Assembly (NCBI RefSeq): GCF_032362555.1
Contig: NC_083523.1
Span: 8,035,501-8,099,500 of the forward strand
From: Amyelois transitella
Taxonomy: Eukaryota; Arthropoda; Insecta; Lepidoptera; Pyralidae
DNA: 64,000 nt
Direction: 5' to 3'
The translations under genes were made by a program, and so were the position numbers. Under the pieces are notes generated by a model that had not been told where the DNA came from, ran no database searches, and worked only from the letters and a program-made list of their open reading frames with translations. Below, one piece after another: positions 15,501 to 26,330 of the stretch. Each line of letters opens with the position of its first letter. Position 1 is the first letter of the stretch.

Positions 15501-18500
15501 ACTTTGTTTACCCCGGCTGCTGGGACGATAATACAGAATTAGCTGTGTGGGTTGATAAAAGACGTTGTGACGCAAATTATGGACCAGAAAGGCAATGCCG
15601 AAAAAGATACAGGTTACTGGAATAAGTAGGGAGGTGTAGGAGGATCTGGGGGCCCCGAAATGAACTGTGCAACCAGGAACACATACATATATATACATAG
15701 GTACCAGAGGCCGCCCGCGACTTCGTTCGCATGGAAACCCTATCAATCCCGCGGGAATTCCGGGATAAAAAGTAGCCTATTTGTTATACTGGGTCTTCAG
15801 CTACTGTTGCTAGCCCATCGCCCCAATATAGAATCCCAAGTTTATAAGTCACTTAGTCGACTTTTACAACATCTATGGGAAAGAGAAAGACTGGTCCTAT
15901 TACACGGCACAACAATAAAGTATTATTTATATGTATTAAAAAAATAAAGAAACTTATTAGCTTACTCGTGTGTCGCGTTATGTAAATGCCCTTTGAAAAA
16001 CAATAAAAATGGCCGCCGCTGGAATTTTGGGACCTCAATCCTTTATTGGAATGCCGAATTCGATGCCTATTGGTTTATATGTTGTAGGAGAAAATATCTG
16101 GTGTGTCAGAGATTTTCACCTGAAGAGGATGCTTGTAATATATCGGACTAGCTATTACACGCAGATTTATTTGTGACGAAAAGGATAAGGCGGGCAGGGA
16201 AATCAGAAACATTTTTTATTGACTCCGTACTTAAATATTTAGATTTTTCAGGCAATGTCCTAGCAATAGTACCATAAATATTTAATATTATCACTATTTC
16301 CGAATCTCACTCACCACACAGAACACCCCGTAAGCAAAAAAAGACGTGACAGGCTGTTACTTAGATGTAAACCGCCAACAGTATGAAGGAGTATTTTTTA
16401 AACTCAAAAATATTAAATATTTGAACGTCACTGAGGAGCTTATTGTTTACCTCCCAAATTGTATTCTTTGTAAAGAGCTCTAGAACAAAGTGTGTAATTT
16501 CCTGTGGTAGATAATTTAAAAACTACCAACCTGAAAATATAGACAGAGCACACTACTATATAAACGTCAATTAATAACATTTCTTTATTTTTCTCTAAGC
16601 CGTTTTTAAAGTTAACAATTTTTTTTAATAAGATCCCATTCTTAATATCCGTATTTAAATAAAGACATGCATAGGTACTATTATAAAAACGTGTTAAGCA
16701 AATTTTCTTTAAAATTTCACAATCCAAAAATTATGTCGACAACATACTTCGTTAAAACAATTTATGCTATGAACACATATCAATTTGGTTTCCCTCCAAC
16801 TAGTGCAGCCATAATTCGGAAACAATACGAGAGCATTAACAAACACACAAACATTTCAGATGGATGTCGACAGCTCGAATAATTGTAACACAAACGTTAT
16901 GTGGCGGGAGGCGAAATAGTTTACCTAATTCACTATGAGTGTTTGTAAACATTATACCTAATAATAGATTTAACATATAGATTAGAATAGATTTAGTGCC
17001 GTGTGGTTCCCGGCACCATTACAAAAAAGATAAGGACCACTCCATCTCTTTCCCTCGGATGTCGTAAAAGGCGACTAAGGAATAGGCTTATAAACTTGGG
17101 TTTCCTCTTTTAGGCGATGGGCTAGCATCCTGTCACTATTTGAATCTCAATTCTATCACTAAGCCAAACAGCTGAGCGTGGCCTATCAGTCTTTTCAAGA
17201 CTGGTGACTCTGAACACCCCGCTAGGGATATAGACGTGATCATATGTATAGATTTAACCTGCATCTTTGAATATAGCCATGTTGGCTTTCCCATGGGATT
17301 TTTGGGAAATCCTAAGAGCGGTAAATGGACCCTTAACCTTTACAGGAATTGTTTATTAGTGCCGTGTGGTTCCTGATTAAACCACTCCGTATCTTTCCTA
17401 TGGCATATCGTAAAGGCGAATAAGGGATAGGCTTAAAACTTGGGATTCCACTTGTAGGTCATGGGCTAGCAACGTATCACAATTTAAATCTCAATTTCAT
17501 CAAATTTAACGTAACTTTCAATTGATTTCCGAGACCGCTGGTTCTGTCTACCCCTCCGGTAAAGAGGCGTGATTTTATGTATATATGTTTGTATAAGTAC
17601 CCGAAATCGCCGAGCTTGCATGAAGAGAGTTATGAATGTGGATGAAGCGAAGGAAGTATGCAGAGATCGTGGCAAGTGGAAAGAGGTAGTCTCTGCCTAC
17701 CCCTCCGGTAAAGAAGCGTGATTTTATTTATATATGTATGTATAAACTTTCCAGTCGTATAGCTTTACAGATGCTCTCAAACTATTACAGCTCAAACGTA
17801 TCAAACACAGAGCAAAAGACACTCGGCCGTAACCTTGTTAGCCAGTAACAGGAGCTACAAAGGCGCCAACTCAAAGCTAATGCCTCACATATCGTATTAT
17901 TCCTGTTTTTGAGACGGAGACGTTGTTTTTTCGTGGGTATCTAGTGGTGATGTGTGTTTTTTAAAAGGTCAAATAATGATAATTTTATTTTGTGATCAGG
18001 GACTTTTAACATTAATACTAAATCACAGATTTACTTTGATAGTTAAAATAATAAAATTATAAAAAATACCTACATACCTACTTAAATCTATACCTTGATA
18101 AATTTATCAAAAATATCTATATATAAGTATATATATTTTTGATAAATTTAATAAATTACCTCTCTCATCTTGGCTCGTACCTAGTTGCATAGTCTCCTGG
18201 CCTGGGGTCCACAAATTCTAAGTAAGTTTATAGTTTAATTATATGTACCTACTTAATATAGTAGAATTCTTCCTTACATTGAAAACAGAAGGCTGTATGA
18301 AGTATGTAGCACTGAATTTTCAGGATAAACAAAAAAATAGAATAATGCGACTTCTAATTGACCCACTTTGCGGACATCTGGGGAATGTAAAGTTAATTTT
18401 ACAGCATATCGGGTTTGATCCACTTTCATCCGGTTCCGCGAGGAAACCAAAACCGAATAATTTCGTTTGTTCATTGTTATTACAATTTCGGTTACAAATA

Positions 18501-21429
18501 GCGACAATTATGAAGAGATGAAATTATGAAAACATATTATAGATTTTAAAGAATATCTAAAATACGTAGTTCCGGTTTCGTAAATATTGCAACCTATCTA
18601 ATTGTACTTAAAAGCTTTATAATTATGAATTTAAACCAAAACGGTTCATTTTATTTTGCGTGAAAAAGTAATAAGTATTGATATGTAGGTACATAAGTTA
18701 CTCACAAACTTTTTCTTTTATAATACTACTTAGTTGGTATGAAGTTTGATTAAGCCTGTTAACAGTATGGCTACTCCCGAATTAATAGTTAACGTAATGT
18801 CAAATGACGTCATAAGCTAAGCCAATTCTGAATTATTTTTCGGACGGACGAGTTTTTCCACGAGGCCGGCCAAAAATGCTGTACTTAGCTACAGTTTACC
18901 GACCGTGCGCTTATTATTTCTGGGTAACCTCGGAAATTGGCATCTTTGTGATGGCAACAAGAGCGTTTTTACAACGTGCGAGTCTACTCGCCTAAACAAC
19001 TTGTACTCTCACCATTGAAATGCTAATAATATATGACAATAGAAATAAAAACACAATAGGAATGATGTGTCGCCGATTATCAACGAACGCAGTTATCTAC
19101 GCAGTTGTAATTAAAAAGCTGTTAAGTCAAACTTACAATTGTGAAGCTAAGTGTGTAGTGAAGAAAATGCTGCAGTGCAGTTTGTTACCACTTTTTCTGC
19201 AGTGACGCTTTGGAAGCGGCTTAGTTTTAAGTAATTTATTTTTACGGAAAAGATTTTGACTTTATGGAAAAAAAAAACAATTTTATTTCAAATAAACTTA
19301 CCTTTTAAATAACTGTGCGAAGCAATAGGATATTTCCACAAGATTGTATATTATACTCCGTAATAACAAAAATAAGAAATAGATATAATACTTATGAGGA
19401 ATAAATAAAACCCTTATTTAGTCTTTTCAAGACGTTCTGATAGCTACATAATACCTACCATTTTCGTAATTAACCTGTGAGAGCTTATAATATATATATT
19501 TAAGTGCTGAAATTATAATACTCTCAGTTAACACTAACTCGTTCTGTGTGAATGTAAAATGGACATTTAATTTGCAAGAGAATGTTGCCGACCAATGTTT
19601 ACTCGTATTGCTAAGGGCTTTATGACAAATGTTACAGTTTTTTCATAAAATGCCGTAATTTAGTACAAACATACATACATTCATATGATCACGTCTATAT
19701 ATCTTGTGAGGTAGGCAAAGCCAACAGTCTTGAAAAGACTGGATGGCCACGTTCAGCTTTATGCATTTGGCTTAATGATAGAATTGAGATTCAAATAGTG
19801 ACAGGTTGCTAACCCGTCGTCTAAAAAAGAATCCCAAGTTTGTAAGCCTATCCCTTGACTAAGGGAAAGGCGACTGCCTTTTACGAAATCCATGGGAAAG
19901 AGATGGAGTGGTCTTATTCCTTTTTGTATTGGTGCCGGGAACCACACGGCACCGTAATTTTGTTTCTTGTGTTTACCTTTCTTGATGTGTCTGTGAACAT
20001 AAATTAGTAAATTTATAATATCAGGGAGGGGTAGGGGTATACTCGTATTGGTACATTTCGAGTCTTTCACATTGATTCATGTTATTAGGTTTAAGTAATA
20101 AAAGTCAATTAACCTAAAAACTTTTAAACTCCTACTGTTTCCAAGTGATTATAATCTCCGAGATGTCGTAAAAATATAACTTAATTAGAAAATTATATGG
20201 AGAGCGCCGGCGAAGCAGCAAATAAAGTTATTGACAATAAAGCTAATGAAATACACAGTAGATTGTGACTGGGCCTCGCCGCAGGTAGTAAAGGGAATAA
20301 ATTTGTTTTGATTGTGGGCTGGTTATTATTAGAATTAGTTATTGGGGATGATTCTTTATTTTGTTATTCTTTTTGGTAAAATTATTGAAGATGTCTTGCT
20401 GTTTTTTTCTTTTTTTTATTCAATTCAAATGAAGGCAGGAGTTAAATAACATACATATATTCACGTGTATATCCCTTCCGGGGTAGCAAGAGCCAACAGT
20501 CTTCAAAAGACTGATAGGCCACGTTCAGATGTTTGACTTAATGAAAGAATTGAGATTCAAATACTGACAGGTTGCTAGCCCATCGCCTAAAAGAAGAATC
20601 CCAAGTTTATAAGCCTTCCCCTGACTCGCCTTTTACGATATCCATGGGAAAGAGATGGAGAGGTCCTATACTTTTTTGTATTGGTGCCGGGTACCACACG
20701 GCACTCAATCGGCATTAAATATGTTAAATAATAATTTAAAATATTTATTTGTCCTCAGTGGTGAATCTTGTCGCTTGGCGGTTCTCTGCCTAGTCCTGTC
20801 TTGGTGTGCGCTGACGGCGCTATCGGCTCCCGCGCCGCTCTGCGCCGGCGCAGTGGAAGATGACCCGCGCGCGGCCCGCTTCTGCCAAGCGCTGAACACC
20901 TTCTTAGAATTGTATGCCGAGGCGGCTGGGGAACAAGTGCCAGAGTACCAAGGTATGTGAGGTCTATTGACCAAAAATTGCGGGAGATTTGACCAAAAAT
21001 GTGGCTGATAAGCCAGGTTCAACTGTTTGACTTAATGATAGAAATGACATTCAAATAGTGACTGGTTGCTAGTTCATCACCTAAAAGAAGAATCCCGAGT
21101 TTATATCCCTTAGTCGTATTTTACGACATCCATGGGAAAGAGGTGGAGTAGTCCCATTCCTTTTGCTATTGGTGCCGGGAACCACACGGCAGAATTAGGC
21201 TATCAATAAGGCACAATTTGTAAAGACGATTTGCGTCCTTTGAGCATTACCTTTAGAGCTCCTGCGACTAACTTCCCTCCAGTGGGTATTTACTATTGTA
21301 CCTATTGCTTCACAACTTACATTCTTTTACTTTCCAGCTCTAGTACGCGACTACCCCCAACTCCTTGACACGGGAATGAAGCGGCAAGACGTTGTCCACT
21401 CGTTCCTCCGCTTCGGGCGTCGGCGCTGA
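565..21429 (+). CDS. Ms: Myosuppressin (FLRFamide neuropeptide) precursor, 3 coding exons
   Basis: Coding exons are 565-575, 20759-20952 and 21338-21429, giving 297 nt and 98 residues. All junctions are GT-AG and phases fit (TG|T after exon 1, G|CT after exon 2). Residues 1-26 form a hydrophobic signal peptide (RLAVLCLVLSWCALTALS) probably cleaved before APAP. A spacer with CQALNTFLELYAEAAGEQV follows. At the C-terminus KR precedes QDVVHSFLRF (residues 85-94), then an amidation Gly and RRR, then the stop. The mature product should be pGlu-DVVHSFLRF-amide, the lepidopteran myosuppressin, a secreted peptide that inhibits visceral muscle through GPCRs. Exons 2 and 3 are certain. Exon 1 (MAV plus part of Cys) is inferred from phase, the TATA box and the need for a start: the reading frame of exon 2 runs back into a SINE without a plausible signal-peptide Met. 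The ~20.2-kb first intron is unusually long for a 98-residue gene. Confidence 0.88.
2985..3130. repeat. Decayed LINE-B fragments
   Basis: A plus-strand piece with GTATGCAGGGATTGTGGCAAG is followed by a minus-strand tail (CTTTTCCGGTGGGGTAGACA). Both match the LINE 3'-end family described at 52000-52197. Confidence 0.5.
3262..3352 (+). repeat. Decayed LINE-B fragment
   Basis: CGTGGCAAGTGGAAGGATAC followed by CTCTGTCCACCCTAT matches the GKWKEVVSAYP-coding end of the LINE family. Confidence 0.45.
3574..3810 (+). mobile_element. tRNA-derived SINE (SINE-T), full length
   Basis: The head is tRNA-like, with an A box (GTGGCGCAGCGGT) and a B box (GGGTTCGAATCCCGG, 3627-3641). A body with ATGATGAGAAAAGAAC and a tail with ACACAAGTCTCGAACTTACT, ending near TTGTCCCGTATAT, follow. 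The same unit recurs at 41840-42072 and 57630-57856. It is a pol III SINE and not a functional tRNA: the acceptor stem and CCA context are absent. Confidence 0.88.
4085..4252 (-). mobile_element. LINE-B 3'-end fragment
   Basis: Reverse strand reads from AGACGTCTTGGCAAAAGG through CTTCATGCAAACTCGG-type sequence to a CCTCTTTTCCGGAGGGGTAG tail. It is one of about a dozen 5'-truncated copies of the same LINE end. Confidence 0.65.
5352..5600 (-). mobile_element. SINE-A copy, near full length
   Basis: Family layout in sense orientation: head GTGCCGTGTGGTTCCCGGCA, then CATGGATGTCGTAAAAGGCG, GGCGATGGGCTAGCAACCTG, TTTGAATCTCAATTCTATCA, AGCTGAACGTGGCC, a tail CTCTGTCTACCCCGCAAGGG and TATG repeats. This copy is minus strand and diverged at both ends. 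Confidence 0.75.
6478..6725 (+). repeat. Promoter-like dispersed repeat (family P), copy 1
   Basis: CACGTCACAACATCCAATCA, then GCGCTCAGCCAATAGCAACG, then GATTGGAGCATAAATACAAC and CGACTCAACATCGTC. Related copies lie at 26220-26330, 29020-29220 and 34560-34680. Two CCAAT boxes upstream of a TATA-like CATAAATA resemble a pol II promoter. Confidence 0.6.
8108..8305 (-). repeat. Decayed LINE-B 3'-end fragment
   Basis: A CGCGCCTTTTTTCCGGATGG tail and a CTCTTCATACCAACTCG segment match the LINE-B family, heavily mutated. Confidence 0.5.
10562..10700 (+). repeat. Very decayed SINE-T copy
   Basis: GTCTCTTTAGCGCAGTGCTA resembles the A-box end, and CAGTCAGGACATCATGAAAA the CAGGGCATGATGAGAAAA junction of SINE-T. 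The B box is destroyed. Confidence 0.4.
11635..11715 (+). repeat. Dispersed repeat family C fragment
   Basis: GTGAGGGAAAACATCGTGAG followed by GAAACCTGCACATTCAGG. Related fragments lie at 21795-22090, 40785-40925, 46375-46505 and 62035-62205. Class unknown. Confidence 0.6.
12549..12832 (+). mobile_element. SINE-A copy, full length with doubled head
   Basis: The 5' head GTGTGGTTCCCGGCA occurs twice in a row (12553 and 12574). The body is intact, ending in a TGTATGTATGTATGTA tail. Confidence 0.85.
13080..13122 (-). repeat. LINE-B internal fragment
   Basis: Reverse strand reads AAGGTCGGAGTGGGAAGGCC then TAGACGAACGTATC, which codes for [11 protein letters not shown]. The same segment precedes the longer LINE-B copies at 47930 and 52000. 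Confidence 0.5.
13318..13445 (+). repeat. Unclassified repeat, probably a retroelement 3' end
   Basis: TATTTATTTATGTACACAAA, then TACAGGAGCATTCAATACAG and CTCTTCCAGTAGACCCATGA. It resembles the copy at 23200-23340 in layout (poly-T-like start, ACAG-rich body, CTCTTCC end). Confidence 0.4.
15708..15806 (+). repeat. Dispersed repeat family D (GCCCGCGACTTCGTTCGC)
   Basis: GCCCGCGACTTCGTTCGCAT is followed by CCCGCGGGAATTCCGGGATA and AAAAAGTAGCCTATTTGTTA. Pieces of the same family appear at 25800-25850, 26995-27070, 54440-54550 and 55565-55600. Common in moth DNA; class not determined. Confidence 0.55.
15808..15908 (-). mobile_element. SINE-A fragment
   Basis: Minus-strand middle and 5' part: TTGCTAGCCCATCGCC, CATCTATGGGAAAGAG and a short ACACGGCAC end. 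Confidence 0.65.
16997..17252 (+). mobile_element. SINE-A copy, full length
   Basis: The head GTGCCGTGTGGTTCCCGGCA lies at 16997. All landmarks are present to GATATAGACGTGATCATATG. Confidence 0.85.
17358..17500 (+). mobile_element. SINE-A copy, 3'-truncated
   Basis: It starts with GTGCCGTGTGGTTCC and stops after AAATCTCAATTTCATC. Confidence 0.7.
17530..17745 (+). mobile_element. LINE-B: tail fragment plus a longer copy
   Basis: A tail fragment (TCTACCCCTCCGGTAAAGAG) at 17545-17600 is followed by a longer copy reading CGAAATCGCCGAGCTTGCAT, GAAGAGAGTTATGAATGTGG and GATCGTGGCAAGTGGAAAGA, ending in the same tail. The reading frame encodes [18 protein letters not shown]. Confidence 0.75.
18108..18160. 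repeat. AT-rich imperfect inverted repeat
   Basis: TTGATAAATTTATCAAAAAT and ATATTTTTGATAAATTTA form an imperfect hairpin around a TATATAAGTATATA centre. Confidence 0.6.
19670..19952 (-). mobile_element. SINE-A copy, full length
   Basis: From a CATACATTCATATGATCACG tail to the GTGCCGGGAACCACACGGCA head on the minus strand. Confidence 0.85.
20449..20704 (-). mobile_element. SINE-A copy next to myosuppressin exon 2
   Basis: A full-length minus copy whose head (GGTGCCGGGTACCACACGGC) ends 54 bp before the exon 2 acceptor. Confidence 0.85.
20759..20952 (+). CDS. Ms: Myosuppressin exon 2 (signal peptide and spacer)
   Basis: The acceptor TTTGTCCTCAG ends at 20758 and the donor GTATGT starts at 20953. 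The exon encodes residues 4-68 and is GC-rich against AT-rich flanks. A SINE-A copy ends only 54 bp upstream of the acceptor. Confidence 0.93.
21020..21191 (-). mobile_element. SINE-A copy in Ms intron 2, 3' part missing
   Basis: Begins at TTCAACTGTTTGACTTAATG and ends at the GTGCCGGGAACCACACGGCA head. It fills about half of the 385-bp intron. Confidence 0.8.
21338..21429 (+). CDS. Ms: Myosuppressin exon 3 (mature peptide)
   Basis: The acceptor TTTACTTTCCAG ends at 21337. The exon encodes LVRDYPQLLDTGMKR, then QDVVHSFLRF at 21385-21414, then Gly-Arg-Arg-Arg and TGA at 21427-21429. KR and RRR are prohormone convertase sites and the Gly donates the C-terminal amide. Confidence 0.97.
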
Positions 21430-21748
21430 CGCGTCCCGTCCCGTCCCCGTCGCGTCCCCCACCGGCATCGCACATAAAACGACGCGCATACCAGTAGGTC
21501 ACCTACGACAATGCTTCACCCCTTATTAAACTCGTTACTTTGTCCAAAACATACTTAAAAGTTCCTTTTAGTTATTAAGGGTATCTGCACACTGCGATTG
21601 ATGTATGTCTAAACCTCTCTCTCTTTACATTAAGGTTATGCATTGTACTTATTACTAAAAGTATTATAGTTGTAAGATATAAATAACATTGTTGTCAACA
21701 TTTTGTGGCATTCATTTTTTATAGTTTTAAGGATATTGTAATGTTTTA

Positions 21749-21754
21749 AATAAA
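21749..21754 (+). terminator. Ms: Polyadenylation signal of myosuppressin
   Basis: AATAAA lies 320 bp after the stop codon and is the first clear signal downstream. It implies a 3' UTR of about 340 bp. Confidence 0.6.
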
Positions 21755-21794
21755 TACATATTTATGACAAGCTCAGGGATTTTTATTTTATGCC

Positions 21795-22090
21795 GCTAGA
21801 CATGAAAAATTCTTCGCTGAAGAAACAACATGACCCAGCAAAATGTATTGTAACAAATTTAATTTTCCTCCTGATGATACACCCTCATCGCTCTGGACAA
21901 GAGTCTGCGGCACTCTGCCTTTGACCACGATCCTGGATTGGTTTTTTACCCGAAGCGGCTCCTGACAGCTGCAACCTTTCCAGGGAAACCTGACCCATAT
22001 TGAATCATGGCTACTTATCCAGTTGCCTGAATGCTCAGGTTTCCTCAAGCTGCTTTCCTTCACCGCAAGAGCATCGGTTAGCACTGAAAC
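21795..22090 (-). repeat. Dispersed repeat family C, longest copy
   Basis: On the minus strand: GATGCTCTTGCGGTGAAGGA, TCAGGCAACTGGATAAGTAG and GGATCGTGGTCAAAGGCAGA. The 98-codon ORF across it is probably incidental, because the same motifs recur in other frames at 40785, 46375 and 62035. Confidence 0.65.
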
Positions 22091-22852
22091 TTATGTACGT
22101 AACTCAGAAAAGATTCCCTGGCACAAAACTCCTTACTATACCGAATTTTATTGAAAGTCAATGGCACGAGTGAGGCGAGTGCGTCAACTCAAATAATTTA
22201 ATTAAATCTTAAAATTTAACGTTACCTATAACGTTATTGAACCATAAACTGAGCTATAAATTGGCTATGGTTATGAGCTAAGCGTTTAATGATTTGGCAA
22301 CTATGTTTGATACAAGTAAACCCTGTGATTTCTGGACAAAGATTCTAATTAATCTGAATGAAATGACTGGATTTAATGTGTGAATTTCGTAGGAGGCGAC
22401 TTAACAATAAGGTCACCAATAATTCGTACACAGAACATATTGTCAGGTGAATAAGCTATCACTTTTGGTAAGGGTCTATTGCTTAGGATGCATTGGTTTA
22501 TGCTCTTAAATATAACGAATGTAAATGTGAATATATGATAGAGAGCATTTTAAAAATAATGCATGCCATTTGAACAAATAAATACCTAAACCTTTGCTTC
22601 ACAGCGAGCATCGCTGTTGATTCATGATAGGTAAACTATGAGCGGGACGTCAATGAAATGACTTCTGAAATGTGGAAGAAATAGCTTGGATTTCTGAGAC
22701 CTGAACCCGCTACCGTTGGTCCGGAGACTTGCTCGATTGGTCGGGTAATACCATTTCCTAGAGTAGAAGAACATTTTTTCAATTCGATCATTAATCTTTT
22801 CGACCATAACGTAACGTATTCGACTAAACGAAAGCTACATTTAACCAAATTA

Positions 22853-22905
22853 AGTCTTGTAACTATTGTCTCTGTTTACCCCGTAAGGGATAAAGACGTG
22901 TGATG
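22853..22905 (+). repeat. SINE-A 3' tail fragment
   Basis: ATTGTCTCTGTTTACCCCGT then AAGGGATAAAGACGTGTGAT: only the last ~50 bp. Confidence 0.6.
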
Positions 22906-23199
22906 TGTGAAAAAGATTAATAAAAGACAGGTACAATTTCCGACAGTTTATTTTTTCATCCTACACACTTGTATACATTTAGACAAAATACATAAAAACA
23001 TCCAAATTGTTTCTATATAGACCGATCGAGAAATACCACCGTATTTTACTGCGGTAAATTAAAATAGGGGTCTACAGTATTATTGAATTTTTAATTTAAT
23101 TATTTCTAATAAGTCATATATACAAGGCCTGAAATTCTCCTAAGGGGCAGGCCAAGACGAACTTAATCAAATTGGGAACGTTCTTGTAAAAAAAATTGT

Positions 23200-23345
23200 T
23201 TGTTTGTAATATCTTTATTGCACAGAAATTTACACAGTTACAAGAAATAGTACATAGTTATAAAAGAAATAAATCACTTGCAATGGCGGACTTATCCCAT
23301 GAAGGGATCTCTTCCTGTCAGCCGGCAAATAAAGGAACTAGATAA
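23200..23345 (+). repeat. Unclassified dispersed repeat (GTTTGTTTGTAATATC type)
   Basis: GTTTGTTTGTAATATCTTTA, TTGCACAGAAATTTACACAG, CTTATCCCATGAAGGGATCT and TCTTCCTGTCAGCCGG. A partial reverse copy (TGCAATAAAGAGCAAACAAA) lies near 31980-32015. It looks like a non-LTR retroelement end. Confidence 0.5.
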
Positions 23346-23427
23346 TTAAATAAAAAGCGGCAAGTCACTGTGTTTTTAACAACAATATAATAATATACTA
23401 ACAGAAATTCAAAGGTCAGGTCAAGAC

Positions 23428-23535
23428 TACCTAAACGAGCTTGCATTAATGTAACAGAAATATGCAGGGAGCGTAGCAAGTGGACAGATGTAGTCTCTGT
23501 CTTACCCCACGGGAAAGAGGAACGATTATATGACA
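23428..23535 (+). mobile_element. LINE-B 3'-end fragment
   Basis: CTAAACGAGCTTGCATTAAT, AATATGCAGGGAGCGTAGCA and TGTCTTACCCCACGGGAAAG match the LINE-B end. Confidence 0.6.
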
Positions 23536-24031
23536 GTACGGTAAATAAAGATACTGTGGTAATTCTCAATCGAATTATTACTTATAGTTTGTAAAAACAC
23601 TAAAGATACAATGTAGAATCACTGATAGGAAACAGTAAGTACAACAGAGTAGTTTTTGAAATAAATCGGATATCTAATAACAATTTTTTGATATAAAATT
23701 TTACGCCAATAACTTTGCCACTCCTTTTTAAATTATAATAGGTGTTCAGCCTCCGTACATGACACGCGCGACGCTGTTATTATCGCGCGAAAAACTATCG
23801 CTGTTTCGCTTTTTATTATGACGTGAAATGAGACAGCAGTAGTTTTGTCAAGCTACAGGCTCTATATATTACTAGGCTTGGCGGTTATATTAAACTCGAC
23901 CTGTGCTATTTGAAACATCTTTTTTTGCCCACAGAACCACTGAAACCTTTTCTACACCAACTTGTCCAAACATAGTCCAATTTATTTCAAAAACGAATTT
24001 CATTTCATGCGATAGATCATACGATAGCACC

Positions 24032-24054
24032 ATATATATATATATATATATACA
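24032..24054. repeat. AT dinucleotide microsatellite
   Basis: An uninterrupted TA run. Confidence 0.9.
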
Positions 24055-24657
24055 CTAACCGGGAGACATTAACCTGATAAAACACCGATAAATTGATTCA
24101 AATTTGTAAATACATTCAGTAAAATATACATCTATATATTCTTATACATTGTAAGCCAGGATTTTAATACTTCTACGCATAGGAATTTCGCTAATTATAG
24201 TAAAGACATTTTGATAATCTAAATGTAAATGAAAAATGCTTATATTTTTTTTTGTCTTTCATAATATTTACTTTATTAATGCAGGTCATTGATCAATTGT
24301 CCCATTTGGGTATCAGAAGATAGATTTTACTCGTAATCTAATCATTTTTTGCAGTTTACAAGGATAACATTTCAGAAATTTATTACGAAATGTTATCATA
24401 TTCTTATTTACGTACAATATCGTGGTGTGTGTAATTTATTTTATGTTATTTTTACATTGCCCGAGTACATCAACTAACTAGTGATATTAAAAAAGTTTAC
24501 GTTATAAAATGCACTCGAATTATTAACTGATGTTTAGACTTTCTAATGTAAAAAAAAACTAACATTAAATACAGTAGGTATTATTATAAAAGGTTTTAAC
24601 TACGAAAAGGTGGGATGTGTAAATTACAGGTAAAATATCTAAACAAAATGTCTGTCT

Positions 24658-24766
24658 ACATACATGCATATGGTCACGTCTATATCCCTTGCGGGGTAGG
24701 CAGAGCCAACAGTCTTGAAAAGACTGAATGGCCACGTTCAGCTATTTGGCTTAATGATAGAATATT
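24658..24766 (-). mobile_element. SINE-A 3' half
   Basis: TACATGCATATGGTCACGTC to GGCTTAATGATAGAAT on the minus strand; the 5' half is absent. Confidence 0.75.
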
Positions 24767-26219
24767 CTGTCTGTTTGTGTGTAAACTCTTTACTGGACGT
24801 AAGAAAATTAATAACATAACAGATGTAAAACGAATGATTGCTTTGGAGAACTTTATTTCTTCTGTCCGAATAATAAAAAGAATTTTTATCCGTTACGTAC
24901 TTTTATGAACTTTCGATTGAAATAACTTTATATAAATTCATAAATATTTCATAAATCTCCCTCACGAAATTATATTTTAAATATTAAAAAATTAACGCTA
25001 CGGCAAGACAAAATTGCATTTTAAACTTGAGCAGATAAAATTTGTGAAGTTTTTTTCATGCAAATAAAAAAAAAACAATAATAAAAAAATTAGCAACATT
25101 TAAATACTGAACTACTATTAATGAAAAATCTTTTTCTTGACATGAATGTATTAATTCATTCATTCATTTGCCAACCAAATGAGAGTATTGAAAAATATTG
25201 AACACCAGATGGCAGCACAATAAAGTTTTGTCCAGAAATGATGATGATGATGAAAAAAAAACAATATTTTATTATACAAACTTCATTAAGATATCATTAG
25301 ATTTTTATATAAAAATACAATTCATTACATGCATAACTTACATAATTTGAAATGTGTACACCTTTAAATTATTAATTTTAAAAAAATCATCGAACTAAAT
25401 AGAATTTAACGTCACTATTCTGCCACTTACGTACATTTTTTAAACTTTACAGTTAATTAGAACACAAATTAACACCTTATAGTTTAGGCCATAACTTTTA
25501 TCATGAATCAATAGTTCTCATTGAGCAGATATTTATTGTTAAACATCGCTAACATTTAGAGCCCCTCCACACTAAGCGTCGACGCCTTGGTAGGTACACA
25601 CATGTAAGCATTAGAAAAACGACGCTCGAAAGACGCCAAGTGTATAGGGGCCTTAAATATCTCGTAAATAAAACGCTGATTAATTGACTGACATATCAAA
25701 ACGATCCCCAAACCGCTGGGAGATTTGAAATTTGACATGCAAGGTCCTTATGTGGTCTAGTGACGATTTTACAAAATTAACACGGTAACAAAAAATATAT
25801 GGATTTTTATTTGTTTTATGCGGGCGAAGTCGCGTGCTTAATCTAGTTGTAAATTTACATTTTTCGATGTTCAATTCTCGATTTGGCGAAGATCCATAAT
25901 CTCTGCTTATCCTTTCAGAAAATAAGTAAAATTTCATAAAATTTTAAAACCACGCGCATTTTGATCACTGGAAGGTGTACACGGCATTCAAACGCTTAAA
26001 ATTTAAAAACCGAAACACTTCTTACAAATATAATATAGACTTTATGTATATAATACAATGGGTATAAAGTGAAATTGCACAAACATATTTTAATTACATC
26101 AAATCATACAAGAACTTAAATTAGATATTAATAATACATTAAACGCTAAATTTTAATTGAAAACCATTCAATTACAATTCATTTTAAATTATATTACGTT
26201 ATGACAGTCTCATTCGTTT

Positions 26220-26330
26220 ATCGTTTAATGTGGCGACATCTCTTTGCCATCAGCCATTAACTACGAGCACGCTAAATCGCGCAAGCAAAGTTTTTAGACA
26301 TTGGAGCTTAAATACAACCTCAGTTAGTAG
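26220..26330 (+). repeat. Promoter-like repeat (family P), copy 2
   Basis: AATGTGGCGACATCTC and GACATTGGAGCTTAAATACA followed by ACCTCAGTTAG. It lies just beyond the 3' end of C2CD5 in opposite orientation. Diverged. Confidence 0.45.

Larger units (their letters stand above)
576..20758 (+). other. First intron of Ms: ~20.2 kb, no other gene recognised
   Basis: I find no convincing exon on either strand. The ORFs of 60-112 codons here have AT-driven composition, no recognisable domain and no splice context. The interval holds the repeat copies listed separately, many very decayed. The stretches 576-2980, 5610-6470, 6730-8100, 8700-10550, 11720-12540, 13440-15700 and 17750-19660 show nothing I can name. 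GC-richer islands at 8500-8690 and 13690-13880 are candidate regulatory elements on composition alone. Confidence 0.55.

Noticed and set aside
20655-20758. Met at 20655 as the start of the myosuppressin precursor
   Set aside because: That part of the frame is SINE-A sequence, and a good acceptor (CCTCAG) sits right before the signal peptide.
21788-22084. 98-codon minus-strand ORF
   Set aside because: It is the longest copy of dispersed repeat family C, with no conserved frame among copies.
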